49,867 bases of DNA from positions 1 to 49,867 of the forward strand of contig NZ_JAUMYY010000008.1 in assembly GCF_030528405.1 (NCBI RefSeq). Direction: 5' to 3'. This DNA is from Fusobacterium sp. (GTDB taxonomy: Bacteria; Fusobacteriota; Fusobacteriia; Fusobacteriales; Fusobacteriaceae). A program made the translations under genes and the position numbers. Shown here piece after piece: positions 7,722 through 18,218 of this stretch; position 1 is the stretch's first letter, and every line of letters starts with the position of its first letter. The notes beneath the pieces were generated by a model that saw only the letters and a program-made list of their open reading frames with translations, did no database searches and was not told the DNA's origin.

Positions 7722-8494
7722 AAGTTTCTGTACTAGGAAGTGGAAGTGCTGGAAATTCCACCTATATAGAAGTTGATGGACTAAAAATTTTAATTGATGC
7801 TGGGTTCAGCTGCAAAAAAATTGAAGAAAAATTAGAACAAATAGGTGAAAATTTAGCAAATATTTCAGCTATTTTAATAACTCATGAACATAGTGACCAT
7901 ATAAACGGTGCTGGAATAATAGCAAGAAAATATAATATACCTCTATATATTAGTCCTGAAAGCTATGAAGCTGGAATGCCAAAATTAGGTGAAATTAATA
8001 GGGGATTAGTAAAATTAATAGATAAGGATTTTATTTTAAATGATACTATAAAAGTTTCTCCCTTTGATGTCATGCACGATGCAGTGAGAACTTTAGGTTT
8101 TAGACTAGAAAGTCAATTAGGTAAAAAAATTGCTGTTTCAACAGATATTGGCTATGTTGATAATGTTGTGAGAGAAGCCTTTAAAGGTGTTGATGCTATG
8201 GTTATTGAAAGCAATTATGATTATAATATGTTAATGAATTGTTCTTATCCATGGAATTTAAAGTCAAGGGTTAAAAGTAGAAATGGTCATCTTTCAAATA
8301 ATGATTGTGCGAGATTTATAAAAGAAATGTATACTGAAAAAATTAAAAAAATATTTTTAGCTCATGTCAGTAAAGATAGTAATGACCCAAAACTTATAAA
8401 ACAGACATTAGATGATGAATTTGATAGGATGCTTCGTCGACCTGAATATGAAATTACTTCTCAAGATGAAGTGAGCGAGCTAATAGATATATAG
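7718..8494 (+). CDS. MBL-fold metallo-hydrolase, YycJ/WalJ-like
   Basis: A 258-residue metallo-beta-lactamase-fold hydrolase. The zinc motif is THEHSDH (H56, H58, D60, H61). The N-terminus VSVLGSGSAGNSTYIE and the later STDIGYVDNVV are characteristic of the YycJ/WalJ group, and LAHVSKDSNDP near residue 220 carries a further metal ligand. In Firmicutes yycJ sits beside walRK and affects cell-wall homeostasis and mutation avoidance; related proteins act as 5'-3' exonucleases. There is no two-component system here, so a DNA-repair-type role beside a UDG-like gene is at least possible. The stop of the SDR gene overlaps this start. Confidence 0.9.
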   Translation: MKVSVLGSGSAGNSTYIEVDGLKILIDAGFSCKKIEEKLEQIGENLANISAILITHEHSDHINGAGIIARKYNIPLYISPESYEAGMPKLGEINRGLVKLIDKDFILNDTIKVSPFDVMHDAVRTLGFRLESQLGKKIAVSTDIGYVDNVVREAFKGVDAMVIESNYDYNMLMNCSYPWNLKSRVKSRNGHLSNNDCARFIKEMYTEKIKKIFLAHVSKDSNDPKLIKQTLDDEFDRMLRRPEYEITSQDEVSELIDI

Positions 8495-8505
8495 TAGGTG
8501 ATTTT

Positions 8506-9096
8506 ATGGAAGAAATAATGGAGTTATGGGAAGAAATAAAATTTGAAGTCGGAACAATTGGAAATGATTTAATTCCTAAAGACAAAAGAGAAGTTTTAAT
8601 TGGAATGGGAGATAGGAATGCTCCTATACTTTTTATTGGAAATGATACTGGATTATATTTAGCTGAAAATTATAAGGTTGGTGCAAATTCTACTGGTGAA
8701 TTCTTATTAAAGCTCTTAGATATTGTTGAAATAAGGCCTGATATGTATTATATAACTACCCTATCGAAAAGAGAAGTAAAGTTTAAATTTTTTATAGCTG
8801 AAGAGGATAGAAAAAAATTATTAGATTTATTATTTATGCAAATTGCTTTAATTGCCCCTAGGATTATTGTATTTTTGGGAAGTGATACAGCACAGATAGT
8901 TTTAGGGAAAGAAGTTGACTTTGATAGAGAAAGAGGCGAATTTTTTAATTGGAAAGGAGAAATCGAAACTTTTATTACCTATGATATAGAATCTGTTATA
9001 AAAGCAAGAAATGATGAGGGAAAAAAATCAATTGTAGCAACAAATTTTTGGAATGATATTAAATCCATAAAATTGAGGTTAGAAAACAATGAATAA
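8506..9096 (+). CDS. Uracil-DNA glycosylase superfamily protein, family-4-like, no Fe-S cysteines
   Basis: The 196-residue product has the UDG-superfamily layout: ILFIGNDTGLYLAENYKVGANSTGEFL replaces the family-4 GEAPGxxED..GxPFVGxAGxLL block, MYYITTLSKREVK replaces the YITNVVKxRP block, and IALIAPRIIVFLGSDTAQIVLG matches the conserved LGxxAxQ strand. It contains no cysteine, so the [4Fe-4S] cluster of family-4 enzymes is absent, and the catalytic loop is degenerate. It may be an inactive or altered DNA-binding relative. It starts 11 bp after the YycJ-like gene with AGGTGATTTT and overlaps the cyclo-ligase gene by 8 bp. A genuine family-1 Ung is encoded at 16055. Confidence 0.65.
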   Translation: MEEIMELWEEIKFEVGTIGNDLIPKDKREVLIGMGDRNAPILFIGNDTGLYLAENYKVGANSTGEFLLKLLDIVEIRPDMYYITTLSKREVKFKFFIAEEDRKKLLDLLFMQIALIAPRIIVFLGSDTAQIVLGKEVDFDRERGEFFNWKGEIETFITYDIESVIKARNDEGKKSIVATNFWNDIKSIKLRLENNE

Positions 9097-9637
9097 GGAT
9101 GAATTGAGAAAAATAATAAGAAAAAAAAGAGAGAGCTTAGATTTAACTTTTATTAAAGAAGCAAGTAAAAAAATTTTTGAAAAGCTTATAAAAGAAGAAA
9201 GCTTTTTAAAGGCTAAAAATATCCTTTCATATATGGATTTTAAAAATGAAGTTATGACTAATGAAATTAATAAATTTATAGAAGAAAATAAAAAGACTTT
9301 AATTTTACCAAGAGTTATAAACAGAGATAAAATGATAGTTATTAAAAATAATGGACTGTTTTCTAAAAGTCCTTTTGGAAATATGGAGCCACTAGGCGAG
9401 GAATTTTTAGGAGAAATTGAACTAATAATAGTTCCAGGTATTGTCTTTGACAAATTTGGAAATAGAATAGGTTTTGGAAGAGGCTACTATGATAGATTTT
9501 TTACAAACTATGAATCTGCAAAAAAAATAGCCATAGCATTTGAAATACAGGTTATTGAAGAAAAAATAGTAACTGAAACTTTTGATAAGAAAGTTGATAT
9601 GCTAATTACAGAAAATAATATATATAATTTTAAATAA
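9089..9637 (+). CDS. 5-formyltetrahydrofolate cyclo-ligase
   Basis: A 182-residue ATP-dependent enzyme converting 5-formyl-THF to 5,10-methenyl-THF in one-carbon metabolism. Visible family marks are the basic N-terminus LRKIIRKKRESL, the YMDFKNEV block, NMEPLGEE, and the signature FDKFGNRIGFGRGYYDRFF near residues 121-139, which holds the nucleotide and substrate residues. The length is normal. The start overlaps the end of the UDG-like gene by 8 bp, indicating translational coupling; the ATG is preceded by a GAGGTTAGAAAACA site. The symbol varies between species (ygfA, fau, yqgN), so none is given. Confidence 0.92.
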   Translation: MNKDELRKIIRKKRESLDLTFIKEASKKIFEKLIKEESFLKAKNILSYMDFKNEVMTNEINKFIEENKKTLILPRVINRDKMIVIKNNGLFSKSPFGNMEPLGEEFLGEIELIIVPGIVFDKFGNRIGFGRGYYDRFFTNYESAKKIAIAFEIQVIEEKIVTETFDKKVDMLITENNIYNFK

Positions 9638-9659
9638 TAAGAACAAAAGGAGTTTTTAA

Positions 9660-10625
9660 ATGACTGATAAAGATATTATTGACATAGCACAAAGTATATA
9701 TATTGCTCAAATTGAAGCTTTAGAAAAGCGAAAAAATAATTTATCCGAAAATTTTGTAAATGCTGTTAAAAAAATTTTGGACTGTAAAGGAAAGGTAGTT
9801 TTAACTGGAATAGGTAAAACAGGAATAATAGCAAGGAAGATATCTGCAACACTGGCTTCAACGGGAACAACAAGCACATATATGAATTCTACAGAAGGAC
9901 TACATGGAGATTTAGGATTAGTTAATAGTGAAGATATAGTAATAGCTATTTCAAACAGTGGAGAAAATACAGAAATTATGTCTATAATACCAGCAATTAA
10001 AAATATAGGAGCATATATAATTGCTATGACAGGAAATATAAAATCTTCTCTTGCACAAGTATCTAATATCGTTTTAGATACCCATGTAGATAGAGAAGGT
10101 TGCCCTCTAAATTTAGCACCTATGGCTTCAACGACTTCAGCTCTTGTTTTGGGAGATGCTTTAGCTGGCTGTCTTATGAAGCTTAGAAACTTTAAGCCAC
10201 AAAATTTTGCTATGTATCATCCAGGTGGTAGTTTAGGACGAAAACTCTTAACGAAGGTTAAAAATTTAATGAAATCTGGATTGAGCTTGGCACTGTGCAC
10301 TAAAGATAGTGCAATAGATGAAATAGTAATTCTTATGAACGACAAAAAGCTTGGAATAGTTTGCGTTATGGAAGATGAAAAACTTGTGGGAATTATTACT
10401 GAGGGAGATATAAGAAGAGCTTTAAAACATAGAGAAAATTTTTTTAACTTAAAAGCTAAAGATATAATGACAATAAATTATACAAAAATAGACATGGAGG
10501 ATATGGCAACAGATGCATTGTCACTTATGGAGGACAGACCTAGTCAAATAAATGTGTTGCCTGTTTTTGATGGAGAAAAGTTTACTGGAATAATAAGAAT
10601 ACATGACTTATTAAAAGTAAAATAA
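9660..10625 (+). CDS. kdsD: KpsF/GutQ family arabinose-5-phosphate isomerase
   Basis: A 321-residue sugar isomerase converting ribulose-5-phosphate to arabinose-5-phosphate, the first step to Kdo for LPS. The SIS domain covers about residues 1-190, with GIGKTGIIARKISATLASTG, NSTEGLHGDLG and ISNSGENTEI motifs; the MYHPGGSLGRKLL sequence closes it. Two CBS domains follow (about 200-321), giving the full KdsD/KpsF layout. Kdo-8-phosphate synthase (kdsA) is at 18219, supporting the Kdo role over a capsule or sugar-alcohol role. The AAAAGGAGTTTTTAA ribosome-binding site is strong. Confidence 0.92.
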   Translation: MTDKDIIDIAQSIYIAQIEALEKRKNNLSENFVNAVKKILDCKGKVVLTGIGKTGIIARKISATLASTGTTSTYMNSTEGLHGDLGLVNSEDIVIAISNSGENTEIMSIIPAIKNIGAYIIAMTGNIKSSLAQVSNIVLDTHVDREGCPLNLAPMASTTSALVLGDALAGCLMKLRNFKPQNFAMYHPGGSLGRKLLTKVKNLMKSGLSLALCTKDSAIDEIVILMNDKKLGIVCVMEDEKLVGIITEGDIRRALKHRENFFNLKAKDIMTINYTKIDMEDMATDALSLMEDRPSQINVLPVFDGEKFTGIIRIHDLLKVK

Positions 10626-10635
10626 GGAGCATTGA

Positions 10636-12216
10636 ATGAGGGTTAATATCAATAATCTAATTATATCTATAGATAAAGAACAAAATTCAGAAATTCTAAA
10701 AGAATTAGAAAAAAATGGAATAAATAAAGAAAACATTAAAAATTTAAAGTACCTAAAAAGATCTATAGATAGTAGAAAAAAAAATGATATAAAGTTTATT
10801 TATAGTTTAGAAATAGAGTTAAAAGAAAAAATTAATCTGGAAAAGTATAAAAAGCTAAGTCTAGCAAAAGAAATTTTTTTAAAAAAAAGGCTTCCTATTT
10901 ATCCTAAAAGAGAAGTGGCTGTTATTGGAGCAGGTCCAGCTGGCTTATTTTCTGCATTAAGACTTGCAGAATATGGCTATATACCTATTGTTTTTGAAAG
11001 AGGGGAAGAGGTAGAAAAAAGAAATAAAACAACTGCTGAGTTTATAAGAACTTACAAACTAAATCCAAATTCAAATATACAATTTGGTGAAGGAGGAGCT
11101 GGAACTTATTCAGATGGAAAATTAAATACAGGTATAAGGAGTGAATACATAGATAAAATTTTCAATGAACTTGTAAGTTGCGGTGCACAAGAGGAAATTC
11201 TGTGGAATTATAAGCCACATATAGGTACAGATGTGTTGAGAATAGTTGTTAAAAACCTAAGAGAAAAAATAAAATCTATGGGTGGAAAATTCTATTTTAA
11301 TTCTCAGGTAAAAGATATAAAAATAGAGAATAAAAGCTTGAAATCTTTAATAATCCAAGAAAATAATAATAAAGAATATGAATATGAAATTGATAAAGCT
11401 ATTTTTGCAATAGGTCATTCAGCTAGAGACACTTATAACATTCTCTATCAGAGAGGTTTAGCTATGGAGAATAAACCCTTTGCTATTGGTCTAAGAATAG
11501 AACATTTGAGAAGAGATATTGACAAAATGCAGTATGGAAAAAATATATCAAATCCTAATTTAGAAGCAGCAACTTATAATATGGCATATAATAATAAAAA
11601 TGAAACAAGAGGAATCTTTTCTTTTTGTATGTGTCCAGGTGGAGAAATAGTAAATGCATCATCTGAATCAGGTGCTTCACTTGTAAATGGAATGAGCTAT
11701 TCAACAAGAAATGGAAAATTTTCTAATTCAGCTATTGTTGTTGGCATTTCTGAAAAAGATTATGGAGATCAAATTTTTTCTGGTATGAAACTACAAGAAA
11801 AGTTAGAAAAAAAGAACTATGAAATTGTAGGGACTTATGGAGCAATATATCAAAATGTCATTGATTTTATGAAAAATATTGTAACTAAAGAGAGTATAGA
11901 AAGCAGTTATAAAATGAAATTAACAGCCTATGATATGAACAATTTTTTTCCAGAATACATTACAAGAAATTTAAGAGCAGCTTTTGAAAATTGGTCTAAA
12001 AATAATTTATTTATATCTAAAAATGTCAATCTAATAGGCCCTGAAACTAGAACTTCAGCACCTGTAAAAATTTTAAGAGATTTAAAAGGTGAATCACTAT
12101 CTATTAAAGGAATTTTTCCAATAGGCGAAGGAGCAGGTTATGCTGGCGGAATAACCAGTGCTGCAGTAGATGGAATAAGAGTTGTTGATTTAGCATTTAG
12201 TAAAATTATAGATTAA
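10636..12216 (+). CDS. FAD-dependent dehydrogenase, COG2509 family
   Basis: A 526-residue flavoprotein of the uncharacterised COG2509 group. Residues 1-90 form a family-specific N-terminal domain. The dinucleotide-binding VIGAGPAGLFSALRLAE begins near residue 96, followed by QFGEGGAGTYSDGKLNTGI, the most recognisable signature, and AIFAIGHSARDTY. The C-terminal GPETRTSAPVKILRD and FPIGEGAGYAGGITSAAVDG close the FAD site. The reaction is unknown. It follows kdsD by 10 bp with AAGGAGCATTGA and precedes the MscS-type channel by 15 bp, so the operon continues. Confidence 0.9.
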   Translation: MRVNINNLIISIDKEQNSEILKELEKNGINKENIKNLKYLKRSIDSRKKNDIKFIYSLEIELKEKINLEKYKKLSLAKEIFLKKRLPIYPKREVAVIGAGPAGLFSALRLAEYGYIPIVFERGEEVEKRNKTTAEFIRTYKLNPNSNIQFGEGGAGTYSDGKLNTGIRSEYIDKIFNELVSCGAQEEILWNYKPHIGTDVLRIVVKNLREKIKSMGGKFYFNSQVKDIKIENKSLKSLIIQENNNKEYEYEIDKAIFAIGHSARDTYNILYQRGLAMENKPFAIGLRIEHLRRDIDKMQYGKNISNPNLEAATYNMAYNNKNETRGIFSFCMCPGGEIVNASSESGASLVNGMSYSTRNGKFSNSAIVVGISEKDYGDQIFSGMKLQEKLEKKNYEIVGTYGAIYQNVIDFMKNIVTKESIESSYKMKLTAYDMNNFFPEYITRNLRAAFENWSKNNLFISKNVNLIGPETRTSAPVKILRDLKGESLSIKGIFPIGEGAGYAGGITSAAVDGIRVVDLAFSKIID

Positions 12217-12231
12217 AAGGTAGGAGTAAAA

Positions 12232-13089
12232 ATGAAAGAAATTATTATAGAAAAAAGTATGATAGAAAGAATGCTAACAGATAGCTTACAAAAATTTGAA
12301 AAGGTTTTACCTATTTTGGCGGGTAAATTGCTTTTTTTATTGATATTAGTTTTTATATGGCCTAAACTTGTAAATTTTATATTATTTTCCATGAAGAAAT
12401 TTTCAGAAAGAAGACAGGTAGATCCTTTATTTTCAAGTTTTCTAAGATCACTTATAAAAACAATCTTATATATAGTATTATTTTTCTTTGTAATAAGCAC
12501 TTTAGGAGTACAGACAACTTCTCTAGTTACTATTTTAGGTACTGCAGGAATAGCTGTAGGTTTAGCTCTACAAGGAAGTTTAGCAAATTTAGCAAGTGGA
12601 ATGATATTATTATTTTTTAAAAATGTTTCTAAAGGTGATTTTATATCTGCTAACAATGGAGCTATAGAAGGAGTTATAAAAAGTATACATATTCTTTATA
12701 CTACAATAACAACTCCCGATGGCTTAGCTCTTATAGTACCTAACAGTCAACTGGCAAATTCTGCAATAATAAACTTTACAAAAAATCCAGAAAGAAGATT
12801 AGATCTAGTATATTCAACTTCTTATGATAACTCAGTAGAAAAAACATTAAAAATATTACAACAGGTTGTAGATGAAGAAAAAAGAATAGTTCAAAATGAA
12901 GAAAGAACTGTTGTAATATCCCTTATTAAACATAATTCAAGTTCACTTGATTATAGATTTAGAGTTTGGGTAAAAATAGAAGATTATTTTGATGTTATGT
13001 ATGATATAAATAAAAGAGTTAAGGAGCTATTTGATGAAAATGAAATAGAAATTCCATATAATAAATTGGATATCTATAATAGAAAATAA
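12232..13089 (+). CDS. Small-conductance mechanosensitive channel (MscS family)
   Basis: A 285-residue MscS-type channel that opens under membrane tension and lets solutes leave during osmotic downshock. It has an N-terminal helix (about 25-45), a second at about 75-95, and the pore helix TM3 with the small-residue pattern LGTAGIAVGLALQGSLANLASGMILL (about 100-125). The beta domain begins with the FISANNGAIEGVIKSI segment and IVPNSQLANSAIINFT. The size is that of standard E. coli MscS. It is the last gene of the long run. A second osmotic valve, MscL, is encoded at 21646. Confidence 0.93.
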   Translation: MKEIIIEKSMIERMLTDSLQKFEKVLPILAGKLLFLLILVFIWPKLVNFILFSMKKFSERRQVDPLFSSFLRSLIKTILYIVLFFFVISTLGVQTTSLVTILGTAGIAVGLALQGSLANLASGMILLFFKNVSKGDFISANNGAIEGVIKSIHILYTTITTPDGLALIVPNSQLANSAIINFTKNPERRLDLVYSTSYDNSVEKTLKILQQVVDEEKRIVQNEERTVVISLIKHNSSSLDYRFRVWVKIEDYFDVMYDINKRVKELFDENEIEIPYNKLDIYNRK

Positions 13090-13168
13090 AAATTTTCTAT
13101 TCACTCTCTAAACAAAATTGAAAAATGTAAACTAAATATTAATAAAAATCTAGATAAAATATTCAAAT

Positions 13169-13185
13169 TTTGATATAATATCAAA
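13169..13185 (+). promoter_or_regulatory. guaB promoter (extended -10) with overlapping inverted repeat
   Basis: TGATATAAT (13171-13179) is an extended -10 hexamer 76 bp upstream of guaB. The same bases lie in a perfect inverted repeat, tttgatat-a-atatcaaa (13169-13185), which could be an operator. No strong -35 is seen. The bound regulator is unknown. Confidence 0.45.
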
Positions 13186-13230
13186 TAAATTTTTAAGATG
13201 AGTTTAAAAATGTAAAAAATATCTTGATAA

Positions 13231-14715
<1,485 letters not shown>

Positions 14716-14726
14716 TTTAAAAATTG

Positions 14727-14769
14727 GGCTATTGCATTCTATATTTAAACGAATCTGCAACAGCCTTTT
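14727..14769 (+). terminator. Terminator after guaB
   Basis: Arms ggctattgca (14727-14736) and tgcaacagcc (14756-14765) pair over 10 bp with one mismatch around a 19-nt loop and are followed by TTTTATT. The GGCTxTTGCA stem recurs in other terminators of this window. Confidence 0.65.
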
Positions 14770-14793
14770 ATTAAAAAGAAAATGAGGTACTAT

Positions 14794-15537
14794 ATGAAAA
14801 AGTGGAATAAAATAATAATTCTGGGGGGATTTTTATTTTATTTTTCTGTTTCTTACAATGCAGAAATAAAAGAAATAAAATTATTAGAAGATGTTTCAAA
14901 TGAAATAATAGGAGAAACTGGATCAAAAAAAACTAATCCTTCTTTCATAAAAAATAAGAAAGAAAAAAAAGAAGAAAATTATACAAGTAATGAAATAGTC
15001 AAAATTGAAAAAATAGATCCAAATTCAATAATTGATGTTTTTGAAAAAGATATGAAAAATGGTATAGCATATAAGATTGATGAAAAAACCCCTTTTACTG
15101 GTTTATTTGGTGCAGTTATTGATGGACAAATAAGCTACTATGAATCTTATAAAGAAGGTCTTTTAGATGGAGAAAGCGTTTGGTATTCTAGAACTGGAAG
15201 AGTTCTGCTATCCGAAATTTATTCTAAAGGTAAACTTCATGGCGAACAAAAATCATACTATGAAAATGGAAATTTAAAATCCATTGTAAAATATTTAAAT
15301 GGAAGAGTAGATGGAATAATAGCTTATGATAAAAATGGAAAAATTTTGCATGAAAGTATCTTTAAAAATGGAACAGGAACTTGGAAATTTTATTGGAGTA
15401 ATGGAAAATTATCGGAAGAAGGAAATTATACCTCATGGAAAAAAGATGGAGTTTGGAAAAAATATAGAGAAGATGGCTCACTTGATATGATTTCTACCTA
15501 TGATAAAGGGAGATTATTAAAAGAAAGATGGGAATAA
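14794..15537 (+). CDS. Exported MORN-variant/YwqK-repeat protein
   Basis: A 247-residue protein with an N-terminal signal peptide (KKWNKIIILGGFLFYFSVSYNA), a low-complexity lysine-rich linker (about 45-75), then tandem repeats of the MORN_2 type. The repeats read like GLLDGESVWYSRTGRVLLSE, GKLHGEQKSYYENGNLKS and GRVDGIIAYDKNGKIL, about 23 residues each, from about 105 to the end. Repeats of this kind form beta-hairpin surfaces; fusobacteria carry many such proteins, and databases often call them YwqK-type antitoxin, a name not supported by function here. The ATG at 14794 follows GAGGTACTAT; four residues upstream is another in-frame ATG without a site. It overlaps the HD gene. Confidence 0.85.
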   Translation: MKKWNKIIILGGFLFYFSVSYNAEIKEIKLLEDVSNEIIGETGSKKTNPSFIKNKKEKKEENYTSNEIVKIEKIDPNSIIDVFEKDMKNGIAYKIDEKTPFTGLFGAVIDGQISYYESYKEGLLDGESVWYSRTGRVLLSEIYSKGKLHGEQKSYYENGNLKSIVKYLNGRVDGIIAYDKNGKILHESIFKNGTGTWKFYWSNGKLSEEGNYTSWKKDGVWKKYREDGSLDMISTYDKGRLLKERWE

Positions 15538-15959
15538 TATTCATTTCAAGAATAAAACAAGGATTTTCATACATATTTTGTAAATATGACAATACTTTTG
15601 ACAAAGAAATTAAAGAAATACTATCTGAGGTAGAGTTTTTAATATTTTCTAAGATGTCTGATTACGACAAACTACATTCCTATAATCTGATGAAAAGAGT
15701 TCAAAAAAATAACTTATTATCTAATAATAATTTATATTTAAAATTAGCTCTCTTACATGATTGTGGAAAAGGCAATGCCTCCTTATTAAGAAGAATAAAA
15801 AAAGTATTAATGGGAGATAAAATTTTAGAAATGCATAGCTTAAATGCATATGAAAAATTAAAAAAATATAATCTAGAACTTGCCACTTTATGCCTTAATC
15901 ATCATAATAAACCCTTGGATGAAATGATGAGAGAATTTCAAAAACTAGATGATGAATAA
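15528..15959 (+). CDS. HD domain-containing phosphohydrolase-like protein
   Basis: A 143-residue small HD-superfamily protein. Metal-binding residues are visible: H50 in DKLHSYNLMKRV, the H77-D78 pair in ALLHDCGKG, the His of MHSLNAYEKL near residue 103, and the His pair in LNHHNKP near 122. HD proteins are metal-dependent phosphohydrolases of nucleotides, or degenerate binding domains; the substrate here is unknown. It overlaps the preceding gene by 10 bp and lacks a strong ribosome-binding site, so translation is probably coupled. A terminator follows at 16001-16032. Confidence 0.8.
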   Translation: MGIIFISRIKQGFSYIFCKYDNTFDKEIKEILSEVEFLIFSKMSDYDKLHSYNLMKRVQKNNLLSNNNLYLKLALLHDCGKGNASLLRRIKKVLMGDKILEMHSLNAYEKLKKYNLELATLCLNHHNKPLDEMMREFQKLDDE

Positions 15960-16000
15960 AATAAAACTAAAAATAGATTAAGAAATATATTTGTGATAAA

Positions 16001-16032
16001 ATAGAGGAGGGATTGAAAACCTCCCTATTTTT
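16001..16032 (+). terminator. Terminator after the HD-domain gene
   Basis: atag-a-ggagg (16001-16010) pairs with cctccctat (16020-16028) around a 9-nt loop, followed by TTTTT. A bulged A interrupts the stem. Confidence 0.7.
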
Positions 16033-16054
16033 AATTCTATAGGAGTGAAAAATT

Positions 16055-16732
16055 ATGTCAAAAATAAGCAATGACTGGAAAAAAATTTTAGAAAATGAAT
16101 TTAAGCAGGAATACTTTATAAAATTAAAAAGTATTTTAGAGGAAGAGTACAAAAATTATAAAGTCTATCCTCCTAAAAAAGACATTTTAAATGCCTTTAT
16201 GCTGACTTCTTATTCAGATACAAAAATAGTTATTCTAGGACAAGATCCTTATCATCAGTATGGCCAAGCACATGGACTGGCTTTTTCTGTAAATTATGGT
16301 ATTAAAACTCCACCTTCTCTTATAAATATGTATAAAGAATTACAAAATGACCTAGGTCTATATATTCCAAACAATGGTTATTTAGAAAAATGGGCAAAGC
16401 AAGGTGTACTGCTTCTAAATACAACTTTAACTGTCAGAGATAGTGAAGCAAATTCTCATTCTAATATAGGATGGCAAATTTTTACAGATAATGTTATAAA
16501 AATTTTAAATGAAAGAGAAGAAGCAGTAATTTTTATACTATGGGGAAATAATGCAAAATCTAAAGAGAAGTTTATAAATACTGAAAAACATTTTATTTTA
16601 AAAGGTGTACATCCAAGTCCACTTTCAGCAAGCAGAGGTTTTTTTGGCTGTAAACATTTTAGTGAAGCCAATAAAATTTTAAAAAATCTAGGTTTAAAAG
16701 AAATTGATTGGCAAATAGAAAATAAATTTTAA
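16055..16732 (+). CDS. ung: Uracil-DNA glycosylase (family 1)
   Basis: A 225-residue Ung that removes uracil from DNA as the first step of base-excision repair. The catalytic GQDPYH is at 62-67 with D64 as the water-activating residue. The AHGLAFSV and [11 protein letters not shown] motifs and the late [17 protein letters not shown] loop, with the second catalytic His, are all present. The size is normal. The start follows ATAGGAGTGAAAAATT. The next gene, murE, begins 12 bp after the stop, so ung-murE-kdsA likely form one transcript. No disrupted residues are seen. Confidence 0.97.
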   Translation: MSKISNDWKKILENEFKQEYFIKLKSILEEEYKNYKVYPPKKDILNAFMLTSYSDTKIVILGQDPYHQYGQAHGLAFSVNYGIKTPPSLINMYKELQNDLGLYIPNNGYLEKWAKQGVLLLNTTLTVRDSEANSHSNIGWQIFTDNVIKILNEREEAVIFILWGNNAKSKEKFINTEKHFILKGVHPSPLSASRGFFGCKHFSEANKILKNLGLKEIDWQIENKF

Positions 16733-16744
16733 AGGAGTATATAA

Positions 16745-18217
16745 ATGAATATTTTTTCAGGACTAGAATATAAAATTCTAAAAAATGTTGATTTTGATAG
16801 AAAATATAGTGGTATAGAGTATGACTCGAGAAAAATAAATGAAAATTTTATCTTTATTGCTCTTGAGGGTTCTAATGTTGATGGGCATAATTTTATAGAT
16901 ATTGCTGTTGAACGAGGTGCAACTTGCGTAGTGGTAAGTAAGGAAGTAGAATTAAAACATAATATTACTTATATTTTAATTGAAAATTTGAGATTGAAAT
17001 TAGCTCATATAGCTTCAAATTATTTTAACTGGCCTCAAAGAAAATTGAAAATAATTGGTGTAACTGGAACTAATGGGAAAACTTCAAGTACATATATGAT
17101 AGAAAAATTATTAGGAAATAAGAAAATAACAAGAATAGGAACTATAGAATATAAAATTGATGATGAAATTATAGAAGCTGTAAATACTACTCCCGAGTCA
17201 CTAGACTTGATTAAAATTTTTGATAAAAGTTTAAAAAAAGGTGTAGATTACGTAATTATGGAGGTTAGTTCTCATTCCTTAGAACTTGGTAGAGTTGAAA
17301 CTGTAGATTTTGACTATGCACTTTTCACTAATCTGACTCAAGATCATTTAGACTATCATGAAACTATGGAGAATTATTTTTTTGCCAAGAAAAAATTATT
17401 TTTAAAGCTTAAAGATAAAAAAAATTCAGTCATAAATATTGATGATGAATATGGAAAAAAACTTTATGAAGAACTATCAAATACTTCAAATGCTATTCTT
17501 TCTTATGGTATAAAAAACGGAGAATTAAAAGCAGAATTTATAGATAATGAAAAAATAAAAATAAGATACAAAGAAAGAGAAATAGTTGTAAATTATAAAC
17601 TTTTAGGTAATTTTAATCTGTATAATACACTAGGTGCATTGGGAATTATTTTAAAAATGGGAGAAAAATTAGAAGTAATAGCTGCTAGAATAGAAGAATT
17701 AAGACCTGCTCCAGGAAGGTTTGAAACTGTGGAATGTGGGCAAGAATATAAAGTTATAGTTGACTATGCACATACACCAGATGCTCTTGAAAATGTTATA
17801 AAAGCTGCTAAAAACATAAAAGATAGGGGAAGAGTAATAACATTATTTGGTTGTGGTGGAGATAGAGATAGAAAAAAAAGACCAATCATGGCGAGAATTT
17901 CAGAAAAATATAGCGATATAACTATACTTACATCTGATAATCCTAGAACAGAAAATCCAGAACAAATATTTGAAGAAGTAAAAAAAGGATTTAATTTTTT
18001 AGAAAAACATATATTTGAACCTGATAGAGAAGAAGCTATAAAAAAAGCTATATCTATTGCTAGAAAGAATGATATAATATTGATAACTGGTAAAGGACAT
18101 GAAACTTATCATATAATTGGGTTAAAAAAATATCATTTTGACGATAAAGAGATTGCCAGAAGAGAAATAGTTAAGAGAAAAATGAAAGAGAAGACGAAAT
18201 ATAAAACGGAGGTTTAA
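16745..18217 (+). CDS. murE: UDP-N-acetylmuramoyl-tripeptide synthetase
   Basis: A 490-residue Mur ligase adding the third amino acid to the peptidoglycan stem peptide. The P-loop GTNGKTS is at 108-114; NLTQDHLDYHETMENYFFAK carries the conserved His and carbamylated-lysine region; LGNFNLYNTLGA is the linker block. The substrate motif near residue 398 is SDNPRTENP, i.e. DNPR, which in other bacteria marks meso-diaminopimelate specificity rather than lysine. Fusobacteria are known to place meso-lanthionine at this position, so the physiological amino acid here may be lanthionine. It has an AAAGGAGTATATAA site and is 1 bp from kdsA. Confidence 0.95.
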   Translation: MNIFSGLEYKILKNVDFDRKYSGIEYDSRKINENFIFIALEGSNVDGHNFIDIAVERGATCVVVSKEVELKHNITYILIENLRLKLAHIASNYFNWPQRKLKIIGVTGTNGKTSSTYMIEKLLGNKKITRIGTIEYKIDDEIIEAVNTTPESLDLIKIFDKSLKKGVDYVIMEVSSHSLELGRVETVDFDYALFTNLTQDHLDYHETMENYFFAKKKLFLKLKDKKNSVINIDDEYGKKLYEELSNTSNAILSYGIKNGELKAEFIDNEKIKIRYKEREIVVNYKLLGNFNLYNTLGALGIILKMGEKLEVIAARIEELRPAPGRFETVECGQEYKVIVDYAHTPDALENVIKAAKNIKDRGRVITLFGCGGDRDRKKRPIMARISEKYSDITILTSDNPRTENPEQIFEEVKKGFNFLEKHIFEPDREEAIKKAISIARKNDIILITGKGHETYHIIGLKKYHFDDKEIARREIVKRKMKEKTKYKTEV

Positions 18218-18218
18218 A

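Noticed and set aside
14794-15959. Toxin-antitoxin pair (YwqK-type protein plus HD protein)
   Set aside because: The YwqK-type antitoxin name is a database habit; the protein is exported and nothing in either product indicates a toxin.
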